From NCBI GenBank assembly GCA_002715465.1, contig PAYY01000001.1, positions 1 through 48,786 of the forward strand: a stretch of DNA of 48,786 nucleotides, in the 5' to 3' direction. Source of the stretch: Fidelibacterota bacterium. Lineage in GTDB: Bacteria; Marinisomatota; Marinisomatia; Marinisomatales; S15-B10. Shown here piece after piece: positions 8,348 through 16,815 of the stretch (position 1 is its first letter; every line of letters starts with the position of its first letter). Made by a program: the position numbers and the translations under genes. The notes beneath the pieces are model-generated. The model was not told the origin of the DNA and made no database searches. It worked only from the letters and a program-made list of their open reading frames with translations.

Positions 8348-8790
8348 TCTGAAAGCCTTTTCTTTACTAACGACTGAACAACACTACCATCAGATTTTCC
8401 AGATGATATTTTCATAACCTTTGACATTACTTTTCCAATATCTTTGATTGATTCAGCCCCTGTCTCATTGATAATTGTATCAATTATTTCTTTTAAATCT
8501 TCTGTGGATAGTTCTTCCGGCAAATATTCTTTAATAATAGACAACTCATTTAGCTCAGCTTCAGCTAGTTCAATTCTATTTCCTTTAGTAAACATCTCAG
8601 CAGCTTCTTTTCTCTGCTTAGATGCTGTCTGGAGTATTTTTATTTCCTCTTCATCATTTAGTGGACCACCCTTTTCAATTGATTTATCTTTGAGTTTTGC
8701 AATAAGTGTCCGTAATGTGCGAACACGATCATTTTCACTGCATTTAAGAGCTATTTGCATCGCTGTTTGTAATTGGTTAATTAGAGCCAT
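8344..8790 (-). CDS. yqeY: GatB/YqeY domain protein
   Basis: The 148-residue product matches the YqeY family along its whole length: an N-terminal helical part with an R-T-L-R-T-L-I-A-K-L-K segment, then KQRKEAAEMFTKGNR, ELNELSIIKEYLPEELS and a final GKVMSKVMKISSGKSDGS. This domain is shared with the tail of amidotransferase subunit GatB and is thought to bind tRNA. AAGG lies seven bases before the ATG. It heads the yqeY-cvpA-dnaG-secreted protein group; the 68-base gap upstream could hold an internal promoter, but I see no clear one. Confidence 0.9.
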   Translation of the reverse strand: MALINQLQTAMQIALKCSENDRVRTLRTLIAKLKDKSIEKGGPLNDEEEIKILQTASKQRKEAAEMFTKGNRIELAEAELNELSIIKEYLPEELSTEDLKEIIDTIINETGAESIKDIGKVMSKVMKISSGKSDGSVVQSLVKKRLSD

Positions 8791-8858
8791 AAATAAACCT
8801 TAGTCAATTAAATGAAAAAATTGAAAATTATTAATAATGTTAATATTTTTTATATACA

Positions 8859-9464
8859 TCAAGTTTTTTTGACAGAAAATGTTCCTTTTAGATAATCTTC
8901 TGAAAAAAGTTCTAATAAATCACCATTGGAAATCGGCCCAACACCACTGGGAGTACCAGTAAATAGCAAGTCACCTTTCTCAAAGATGATGATTTGAGAT
9001 AATTTTGATATTAGAGTCGAAATATCAAAAACCATATCCGTTATATTTCCACGTTGAATCTCACGACCATTTTTACAAAGAAAAAAATCTTTTTTGATAT
9101 TTTCCCAATTAATTTTTTCTGGTTCTGTAATTACTGCCGAACCTGGAAAAGATTTAGAATCAAACCATGGTAAACCTTTTTTTCTCATTTCATTTTGTCT
9201 TGGTCTATCAGTTAAATCTAAACCAAGACACCAATGTGAAATATAACTTTTAGCAGAATCTATAGATATATTAGATCCTCTATTACCTATAATAATGACA
9301 AGTTCAATCTCATGGTGAATTATTTTATCAGAAGAAATTTTAATTAGGTCACTTTTTGAAATACAAGATGATGCTTTTTGAAAAAACACTGGCTCTTTCG
9401 GGACTTTATTTCCGAGTTCTTTAGCATGGTCAGCAAAATTTTGTCCTACACAAAATATATTCAA
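8859..9464 (-). CDS. Fumarylacetoacetate hydrolase (FAH) family enzyme
   Basis: The 201-residue product has the FAHD1-like fold: it opens with NIFCVGQNFADHAKEL and has the metal ligands E52 and E54 in HHEIELVIIIG and D83 in GLDLTDR, plus TGTPSGVGP near residue 170. Relatives act as acylpyruvases, oxaloacetate decarboxylases or 2-keto-4-pentenoate hydratase-like enzymes on small keto acids; the substrate cannot be set from sequence. It is slightly short but complete. The start is TTG at 9464, overlapping the upstream stop as TTGA, which indicates coupled translation with the secreted protein before it. Confidence 0.88.
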   Translation of the reverse strand: MNIFCVGQNFADHAKELGNKVPKEPVFFQKASSCISKSDLIKISSDKIIHHEIELVIIIGNRGSNISIDSAKSYISHWCLGLDLTDRPRQNEMRKKGLPWFDSKSFPGSAVITEPEKINWENIKKDFFLCKNGREIQRGNITDMVFDISTLISKLSQIIIFEKGDLLFTGTPSGVGPISNGDLLELFSEDYLKGTFSVKKT

Positions 9465-10714
9465 GTTTTTCGCTCCTTCTTTCTTGCTGCCGGGAAAAGA
9501 ATATTATTTAATATTAAACGATAACCTGGAGAATTTCTATGAAGAGAAAGATCAGTCGCTGGATCACCAACAAAATGTTGGTAATCCTCTGGATCGTGTC
9601 CTCCTAAAAAAGTAAATGTTCCAGCACCAAAGTTACCATGTATATATTTTACTTGTTCTTCACCTTCAACTTCCCCCATAATTACGACATGACTTTTTAT
9701 CAGTGATCTTCTAAATCCAGTAGTCTGTCCCATAAAACCTTTAATGATTCCTAAATGATTTTGAGTGAGCATTGTAGGAATGGGGTCATATTTAGCTGAG
9801 AATTCAAAAAGTGAGAAATAGTCAGCTTCAGCACCTCTAGTTGTAGGCCTATTGCTAGGAGGTATATCAATATCAGAAAATTCATAAATAAATGGATCAG
9901 GAATTATTGTGAAATCTTCAAAAGCAAGAGTTTGGTTAAAATCTAATTTAGATTGTGCATTTGGATCAATTGGTGTTCCATCAATTAATGTTTCAGCAAT
10001 ATCTACATTATTAGATGCTAAAGCAATATCATAAGAATCTGTTGCTGAACACATTGCAAATAAAAAGCCTCCTCTTCCAACAAATTTCTTTATTTCCCAT
10101 GCCACAGCTTTCTTTTCTTCGCTAACAGTATTGAAGCCTAATCTTTTAGCCATAGATTCAAACTGAATTTGTTGTTCAATATACCACGGTGCATTATGGA
10201 AATTTCTGTAAAATTTTCCATATTGACCTGTAAAATCCTCATGATGCAGGTGAAGCCAATCAAACTGATTTAGACTTCCATTAAAAACCCCATCATCCCA
10301 GAGTGTTTTATATTCTATTTCTGCATATTCAAGGGCCATAGTTACGGCATCATCCCAAGGTTGTTTGTTCGGTGGAGAATAAATTGCAATTTCAGGTTTT
10401 TTTTCTAAAAGAATTACTTCCATGTTTTTTAACTTGACTTCGCCATAAATGTCAATAACATCTTGATCAGTTAAAAGTTCAACAATAACACCACGAATTT
10501 TTGATTCTTTCACAATAGCAGGATATTCTTCAAACATAAAAGAACCTCCACGATAGTTCAAGAGCCATTCAACATTAATTTCCTGGCTTAGTACCCAGTA
10601 AGCAATTCCATAGGCCTTAAGATGATCTTTTTGTAAAATATCCATAGGAATTAGAATTTTATTGGCGGATAAACTAGATAGAATAAAAAAAAGTATTTGA
10701 AACAAGTATTTCAA
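9461..10714 (-). CDS. Secreted protein, uncharacterised (database label often asparagine synthetase B)
   Basis: The 417-residue product has a signal peptide (MKYLFQILFFILSSLSA) and a mature part beginning KILIPMDILQKDHLKAYGIA. Visible motifs are WLLNYRGGSF near 50, LHLHHEDFTG near 155-163, AMCSATDSYD with C222, and FLGGHDPEDYQH near the end. I recall homologues in FCB genomes carrying the automatic name asparagine synthetase B, but none of the AsnB glutaminase or ATP-binding features are present, and a secreted AsnB makes no sense. An amidotransferase- or ThuA-like alpha/beta fold is possible. The start is TTG at 10714, five bases after the TPR gene. Function unknown. Confidence 0.7.
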   Translation of the reverse strand: MKYLFQILFFILSSLSANKILIPMDILQKDHLKAYGIAYWVLSQEINVEWLLNYRGGSFMFEEYPAIVKESKIRGVIVELLTDQDVIDIYGEVKLKNMEVILLEKKPEIAIYSPPNKQPWDDAVTMALEYAEIEYKTLWDDGVFNGSLNQFDWLHLHHEDFTGQYGKFYRNFHNAPWYIEQQIQFESMAKRLGFNTVSEEKKAVAWEIKKFVGRGGFLFAMCSATDSYDIALASNNVDIAETLIDGTPIDPNAQSKLDFNQTLAFEDFTIIPDPFIYEFSDIDIPPSNRPTTRGAEADYFSLFEFSAKYDPIPTMLTQNHLGIIKGFMGQTTGFRRSLIKSHVVIMGEVEGEEQVKYIHGNFGAGTFTFLGGHDPEDYQHFVGDPATDLSLHRNSPGYRLILNNILFPAARKKERKT

Positions 10715-10719
10715 CTGAA

Positions 10720-12654
10720 TTAACTATCTTTAGTGATCTCTCTAAGACGGTACCTTACTGGTTCAACCAGTAGGCTGGTTGGAAAGTCTTCTAATACTTT
10801 AAAATACCATCGGGCTGCTTCTTCTCTGTCATGTAAGAACCTATCATAAATTTCAGCTGTCATTACAACAGCTAAATCTCCTAATGAAGATATTTGAATA
10901 GAATTAAGTAATTCTATAGATTTTTTGTAATCGCCAAATTCCAAAGTTAACCCAGCTCTCCTAAACACAGCTTCATCAGCTATTGGGGCTTTTGGATAAG
11001 TTTCAGATATTGATCTAAAAAAAGAAGCAGCTTCGGATCGTTTTCCTTGTCTTAGTAGACTCTCTCCAATAATATATCCTTGGAATGCATCCTTTGAAAT
11101 TTGATCTCCTTGAATATAATTCTCTTCGATAAATCCTTTTAACTCTAAAGCATCATTAAATAATTTGTCTTTCAAATCCAGTTCTGAAAGTAATTTATTT
11201 AATAAAGTAATTGATGTGTTTATATCACCATTCAATAAATGAATTTGACATAGCTTGAATTCTAGATTATGTCCAGACGAATCAAGATGATTTTCCTCTA
11301 ATTTTTTTTCAATATGATTTATGGCTAAAGAATAGTCTCCTTTAGCCATAAATACGTCAGCAAGCCTGAGATTAGAATTAAGCTTTAATGTCTTTTCTTT
11401 TGAAGAACTTGCTGATTCAGAAAAAGAGGAGATTGCACCATCAAAATCACGTGTAATTTTATACTTTATTTCACCAAGTCTGTAGTGTGCTTTAGGAGGG
11501 AATGTTGTAGTAGGTAGAGTGGTCAAAATTGAATCATATAGTGAGAATGTTTCTTCTAGAGGTTTTAATTCTATTAACTCAACTTTTATTAAATTGTCTT
11601 CAAAGAAGATATTGTCTGGGAAATATGTAGCAATTGGACTCCATGTTATATTAGGGGTAATTTCTAGTTCATATGTCAATGCTAAACCAAACAGAGCTTC
11701 ACCAATTGCACGAGTCTCTTTTTTGCTAGAAATTGAAAGTTGAGATTTATATAAAACCTCTAGTATATAGGTGTAGGCGTTAAGTGCTAATTTCAACTGA
11801 TTCTCTTTTCTCAGGTTTTTAGCAAGAACTAGCCATTGATCTAAATCAGTCTCGTCCTTAATTCCAATTTCATTATACTGGTTAAAAGATTCTGAATAAC
11901 GTTGGAATTTAAAAAGAAAATTACTGTATAAATATTTAATCACTTTATCATCATTTTTTGAGAGATTGTCTAATAATTTTTTTTCAATGATTTCGTAACT
12001 ATCTTCTAAATCAGACATTCGAAGTATTTGAACAGTTGCATTTCTTATCAGTTTTGGATTTTGCTTTGCAAAGAGTAAGTACTGGTTAGTAGCATTGCCA
12101 TAGTCAAAATTTCGTTTATAAATATTACCTAATTCTAGGCTTAAAAAAGCTGGGTCTGAGAAAGATTTTCGACCAGAAGAAACTAATTGCTCAAGCTCTT
12201 GTTCTAAATTGTGTTTGGAATACATTTGGATCAATACAAAATAAATTGAACGTGTTTCAACGAATTTCAATCGTAAAGATTGCCAATATTTTATTGCCCT
12301 CTCTTTTTCGTCATTAATTAAATATAGCTCTCCAAGTTCAACATGACTCTGAATATCATTTTTGAAAATCTCAATTCTATTTAAAAGTAAAGATTCTATT
12401 TTATCATATTTTTCCTGCTTTCGATATAATGATTTTATTTGGAGGAAAACACGAGTGTCCTTAGGATTTTTTTTTAGGATCTCTAGATATATAGTTTCAG
12501 CTTTTTCTATTTCTCCTATTCTTTCTAGTTGAATTGCGAGTCTAAATTGGTCTTTTGATTGATTTAATAAAGGAATATCAACGGGTATTTGAGTAGAAAG
12601 TGTATCAATTAAAATCAAAAATAAGTATTTATTTAAAACTTTCATCTTTTCCAT
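10720..12654 (-). CDS. Secreted tetratricopeptide repeat protein
   Basis: The 644-residue product has an N-terminal hydrophobic signal (KVLNKYLFLILIDTLS) and TPR helices throughout: AIQLERIGEIEKAETIYLEI near 40-60, VELGELYLINDEKERAIKYW, and a C-terminal set (EAASFFRSISETYPKAPIAD, FRRAGLTLEFGDYKKSIELL) like the YbgF/BamD-style repeats. It probably scaffolds protein complexes in the periplasm. ATG 12654 overlaps the DUF4175 gene by 26 bases; a second ATG at 12645, preceded by GGAAAAG, may be the true start. It follows DUF4159 and DUF4175 genes and likely works with them. Confidence 0.8.
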   Translation of the reverse strand: MEKMKVLNKYLFLILIDTLSTQIPVDIPLLNQSKDQFRLAIQLERIGEIEKAETIYLEILKKNPKDTRVFLQIKSLYRKQEKYDKIESLLLNRIEIFKNDIQSHVELGELYLINDEKERAIKYWQSLRLKFVETRSIYFVLIQMYSKHNLEQELEQLVSSGRKSFSDPAFLSLELGNIYKRNFDYGNATNQYLLFAKQNPKLIRNATVQILRMSDLEDSYEIIEKKLLDNLSKNDDKVIKYLYSNFLFKFQRYSESFNQYNEIGIKDETDLDQWLVLAKNLRKENQLKLALNAYTYILEVLYKSQLSISSKKETRAIGEALFGLALTYELEITPNITWSPIATYFPDNIFFEDNLIKVELIELKPLEETFSLYDSILTTLPTTTFPPKAHYRLGEIKYKITRDFDGAISSFSESASSSKEKTLKLNSNLRLADVFMAKGDYSLAINHIEKKLEENHLDSSGHNLEFKLCQIHLLNGDINTSITLLNKLLSELDLKDKLFNDALELKGFIEENYIQGDQISKDAFQGYIIGESLLRQGKRSEAASFFRSISETYPKAPIADEAVFRRAGLTLEFGDYKKSIELLNSIQISSLGDLAVVMTAEIYDRFLHDREEAARWYFKVLEDFPTSLLVEPVRYRLREITKDS

Positions 12655-15600
12655 TTTCTGGCAATTTATCAGATTCAGCCATTCTATTAAAGTAGCGCCT
12701 AATCATTAATAGATAATCTTGAGAATAACCTGCTTTTAATGCATTATTAAGTGATTCAATTGCTAGATTTCTACGTTGGCCTAGATTTGCTGGCAAACCT
12801 CCTGGTCCTTTATTATCGAAGTCTATTCCTTTGATTGCGATACGCCTTTCATCCATATCTTGATTTTTAAGGGACTTTTGGGAATCAAGCATTCGCGTGA
12901 GTATTCTCTCTTGCCTTTTTATAGTACGGCGATCAACTTTATTATTTTTCAAGTCATTAATTACTTCTTCCATTTCTTCGGCAATAATATCTAAACGCTC
13001 ACCACTATGTTTAGAACCTCGCATTTCTTGAATAAGTGCTTCAATAGATTTTTTTAGTTGCGTTTGTTCAGCGATAAGTCTCTGCATTAGTTCTTTTTGT
13101 GAAGAAGCTGCCATCTGTCCTAGAGCAAGTTGTATACTTTGCGAATTAATTCCTTCTTGAGAATTTGCTATTTCACGCATTTTTTCTAAAAACTGTTCAA
13201 AACCCGAAGCTGAACCAGATGTTTTGATTTGTTCTATGGCAGAAATCATTGATATAGCTGCTTCATTCAATGACTCTACGGTTTTATCTTGCTCCCTAGC
13301 CGATTCTAATCCATTACGTTCTTCAAGTTTAATTAATGATTCATTCATGCCTATTGTAGCATTACCAATTGCTTTACCTATTTCAGGTGTTATTGAAAAG
13401 GTTTCTTTTGACAATATTATAAGGCTAGTAATCAACTGATTTAATTGATCTCTAAGTAATTGTTGACGAGAGGCCATTTGTCCAAGACGAGGACTGTTTC
13501 TTGGCAACTCTCGTGTTTCTCTTCTTAGTTGTTCCTGTTTTTTAGAAATAAATAAGCTGTTTTGAAGTATTTTTCTGATACGTTTTTCCATGTCATTTGA
13601 TGTTTGATCCCTAAAATTCTTACTAATTTCTCCTACTTTATCATTTAATAACTCCAATTTATCTGATGCTAAAATTGCTGTTGATGAAGCCTGGCTATAA
13701 TTTTCTTTTTTTAGGGATTTTTCAGTAGAACTCATTTCATTATTGATTGATTCAAATAGATTAGAATTTGCTAGAGCATCAAGTTCTTCAGAGGGCATTT
13801 TTGCATAGGGTTGTATAGCTGTAGATGTTTCTTCAATAAGTTGTTCTATACGTTGAAATTCTAAATTATTTCTTTCTTGCTTAAACAAAAGTTGCTGAAT
13901 TTTTTCTGCAGGAATAAATCCAATATCATCAGCAATTTGCTTTTGTTGTTTAGAAAGTTTTGAAATACGAGCAGACAATTCATCAATTTTTTGCTCAGCA
14001 CGAACACGTTGAAAAATTTCAATAAATCTATCTAATTCAGTCTCCATGGTTTCAGTATTTTTTTGGAGCTCATTTAATGCTTTTAAAAGTTGATCAGGTG
14101 ACATTTCCTTCATTGAATTCTGTAGGTCAGCCATAGACTCTAAAAGGTCAGTTGAAACAAGATCATTTAGTAATTCATTTAAATCTTTGAACTTATTGAT
14201 TAGATCATTAGAAAAAAGGTTATGTTTTTCAGCTTCTTTCATTATTTCATTAAAAGTTTCTTGGATTGCATCAATATCTTTAAGTCTATTTTTGACCGCA
14301 TCTAGTGATTCCTGGACATCTTTTCTCTCTTCCCATTCGAGATCTTCAGTTTTTAGGAGTTTTAACTCTATATCTTCAATAGACTTATTTATTTGTTCAA
14401 ATTCTCGAAGAGTATCTCTTAGATTATTGTCTAATAGTTGCTCATTTTCCTCCGTTCTTGCAAATAGATCTGCTAATGAAGGGAAATTTGCTTTGAATTC
14501 TTTTGATATAGATTTTTTAGGTCCAGATATTAGATCGTTATCATAAAGTTCAAAATGGAACTTTACTTCATCCTCTGGCATTAATTCTAACCCTGATAAA
14601 TCCCAATTATAGAAAATATCTTGAGAAGCAATTTCTGTTGAAATATTTGGGATTGTAGTTATACTTACGCGATTTATAGAGCCAAGATAATCTGGGTGTT
14701 TGGTTTCGAAAACAATTTGAAGTGTTGAGAAGCCAAAATCATCTTCAATATGAAGTTCAATTGGAATTGAAAAGTCACTTCCTAGTTCTGTTACATTTGA
14801 AGGTTCTAGAACTTCGATTATAGGGAATTCATCTGGTATAGGAAAAACTTTATATTCAATGGAGTTAAGGTTTCCAATGTTTCGCTCGTCAAAGATGTGT
14901 GATGTAAAGAAAAACTCTTTTTCTATACCAAGGATACCACTCGCTTTATTCTCTTCAATTGTTAAATTTTCTTTAATTTCTTTGTCTTCAACATTAAAAG
15001 TTTTGAGGAAGCCGTTGGAAAGATTTTTGTCAGATAAAATTTCTATATCAATAGTTGACCCAATGAGTCCTCGAATTTCTGCTACATTCCCACCCTGTTC
15101 AATCTTTTCTAATTTAGAATATAATGGTGGATTAACAGTGATTGCAAAGTTTTCTATCTTTGGACGATCGATGACTTCTATTGAATGAACTGCTGAAGAA
15201 ATTTCATCCCAACGTTCCCAAAAATTTTTAGCTTTAATGAAAGCTCTAAATTCTAGGTTTTGGAAAATTTTTCCTGTATTAAATTTAAAATAACCTTGTT
15301 CATTAGGTGTAAGCATATAAAAACTTTTATCATCAAGACTCTTGAACTCAAGCATTAAAGAGTCTTGGTCCTTACCCTCAATTGTAAAACTCAATGATGT
15401 TGAGTCACCTCCCATTATGGAAATATTACCGGTCAAATTATTAATTCGAAATGGGTGAGGTGGATTAAATATTGTCCGTGGATGAATCCAATGTCTTGCT
15501 GATTCTAAAAATTCAGGTAGGAAAGAAATAGAAATAATAAAAAATAATGAAAAGACTAAAATCGAAACTTTTCTCAATTCTATAGATCTAGAATTGTCTA

Positions 15601-16033
15601 ATACGTCTTTAGGTGAAAGTTTTGCAAGTTTTGATTTAACTTCACTAATAAACTGTTTTGCTAAAGCTTTTGACCCAGTATTTTCCCTTTTGAGTGAATT
15701 TTCAAGTTCTAATGCATTTAAAACATCACCATGCCGATTAAATGCAACACGTCCTATTTCTTCTGCAGAAGATTCTGTCTTGTAACGTCCTATTTTTTGA
15801 TGTTTAATTCTTATAATTGCAAAGATAATAAAAGTTGTAATCGCAATTAACAAAGCAAGACCGACAAACCATGTACCGTAGCGGACTTGAGGTGGAAGCC
15901 AAAAGATAGATTCAACTGAAAGTAAAATAAGAATAAAAAATATAAATAATGACATGCTAAACCAAAATAATAACGCAATATCATTAATGATTTTTTGAAA
16001 AAGAAATCGTCTTAATATATTTTTAATTTCCAT
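12629..16033 (-). CDS. DUF4175-family membrane protein with long coiled coil
   Basis: The 1134-residue product has two close membrane helices near the N-terminus (about 15-80) and a third near 150-175, then a periplasmic beta-rich part (about 180-540) and a very long glutamate/lysine-rich coiled coil to the C-terminus with repeated runs of the type ELSARISKLSKQQKQIADDI. This plan fits the DUF4175 family, whose genes commonly sit beside DUF4159 genes in FCB bacteria and alphaproteobacteria. Here the DUF4159 stop and this ATG directly abut. The MoxR ATPase, DUF58 and BatA genes that often accompany this pair are not in the window. Molecular function is unknown; an envelope-spanning mechanical or scaffold role is inference. 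Confidence 0.8.
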   Translation of the reverse strand: MEIKNILRRFLFQKIINDIALLFWFSMSLFIFFILILLSVESIFWLPPQVRYGTWFVGLALLIAITTFIIFAIIRIKHQKIGRYKTESSAEEIGRVAFNRHGDVLNALELENSLKRENTGSKALAKQFISEVKSKLAKLSPKDVLDNSRSIELRKVSILVFSLFFIISISFLPEFLESARHWIHPRTIFNPPHPFRINNLTGNISIMGGDSTSLSFTIEGKDQDSLMLEFKSLDDKSFYMLTPNEQGYFKFNTGKIFQNLEFRAFIKAKNFWERWDEISSAVHSIEVIDRPKIENFAITVNPPLYSKLEKIEQGGNVAEIRGLIGSTIDIEILSDKNLSNGFLKTFNVEDKEIKENLTIEENKASGILGIEKEFFFTSHIFDERNIGNLNSIEYKVFPIPDEFPIIEVLEPSNVTELGSDFSIPIELHIEDDFGFSTLQIVFETKHPDYLGSINRVSITTIPNISTEIASQDIFYNWDLSGLELMPEDEVKFHFELYDNDLISGPKKSISKEFKANFPSLADLFARTEENEQLLDNNLRDTLREFEQINKSIEDIELKLLKTEDLEWEERKDVQESLDAVKNRLKDIDAIQETFNEIMKEAEKHNLFSNDLINKFKDLNELLNDLVSTDLLESMADLQNSMKEMSPDQLLKALNELQKNTETMETELDRFIEIFQRVRAEQKIDELSARISKLSKQQKQIADDIGFIPAEKIQQLLFKQERNNLEFQRIEQLIEETSTAIQPYAKMPSEELDALANSNLFESINNEMSSTEKSLKKENYSQASSTAILASDKLELLNDKVGEISKNFRDQTSNDMEKRIRKILQNSLFISKKQEQLRRETRELPRNSPRLGQMASRQQLLRDQLNQLITSLIILSKETFSITPEIGKAIGNATIGMNESLIKLEERNGLESAREQDKTVESLNEAAISMISAIEQIKTSGSASGFEQFLEKMREIANSQEGINSQSIQLALGQMAASSQKELMQRLIAEQTQLKKSIEALIQEMRGSKHSGERLDIIAEEMEEVINDLKNNKVDRRTIKRQERILTRMLDSQKSLKNQDMDERRIAIKGIDFDNKGPGGLPANLGQRRNLAIESLNNALKAGYSQDYLLMIRRYFNRMAESDKLPENGKDESFK

Positions 16034-16702
16034 TTATTGAATTAGAGAGAAAATCACAATATTTGCACCCATTTTCAAAGCTGACAGTCTTTTATCTTGA
16101 GAATTATTATGCACCGACTGATCTTCCCATCCATCACCAAGATCAGATTCATAACTATAAAATATAATCATTCGATCTTTTTCAAATAAGGCTAGGCCTT
16201 GAGGGGCTTTATTATCATGTTCATGTATTTTAGGTAATCCACCATTTATTTTGAAAAAAGAATAATAAATAGGATGATTAAATGGTAGCTCCACCCATTT
16301 TTTATTGGGAAAAACTCGTTTTATCTCACGTCTTAGAGATTTATCAAGACCATAATTATCATCTATATGTAAAAAACCTCCAGAGGTTAAATGTACTCTT
16401 AGATTCTCAATTTCTTTTTCATTAAGAAGTATGTTCCCATGTCCAGTTAAATATAAATATGGATATTTAAATATCTCATTATTCTCAAGAGATACTCTAG
16501 CTTCAATATTAGCAAGGTCTAGATAAGTATTAAGATTAATAAATTCTAAAAGATTTGGTAAAGAACTAGGATCACTATACCAATCACCACCTCCAGAATA
16601 TTTTACACGACAAATAGTCGGTTCCAAAATAGTTTGCCCAGAAATAGAACTGTGCATTAAGGAATACATAATAATAGAAAAGATTGAACTTAAAAACTTC
16701 AT
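16034..16702 (-). CDS. DUF4159-family secreted protein
   Basis: The 222-residue product has a signal peptide ending near SSISGQ, then CRVKYSGGGDWYSDPSSLPN, LYLTGHGNILLNEKEIENLR, SGGFLHIDDNYGLDKSLRRE and MIIFYSYESDLGDGWED, the hallmark segments of DUF4159. The fold resembles class I glutamine-amidotransferase-like domains (a GHG strand and a GGFLHIDD strand) without an evident catalytic cysteine. It is the first gene of the long minus-strand run and abuts DUF4175, so it probably acts with it at the envelope. The 113-base gap to the divergent gene at 16816 must hold promoters for both; I could not pick clear boxes. Confidence 0.85.
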   Translation of the reverse strand: MKFLSSIFSIIMYSLMHSSISGQTILEPTICRVKYSGGGDWYSDPSSLPNLLEFINLNTYLDLANIEARVSLENNEIFKYPYLYLTGHGNILLNEKEIENLRVHLTSGGFLHIDDNYGLDKSLRREIKRVFPNKKWVELPFNHPIYYSFFKINGGLPKIHEHDNKAPQGLALFEKDRMIIFYSYESDLGDGWEDQSVHNNSQDKRLSALKMGANIVIFSLIQ

Positions 16703-16815
16703 TTTTTATTTATAGAACTTACAAATCTTAGCTGTTCCCAAAAGGTAAAAAAGACTATAAAAAAAAATGTATTTATCACTTTGATTTAGCTTATTTAAGC
16801 GTTTATTTTGAATAG

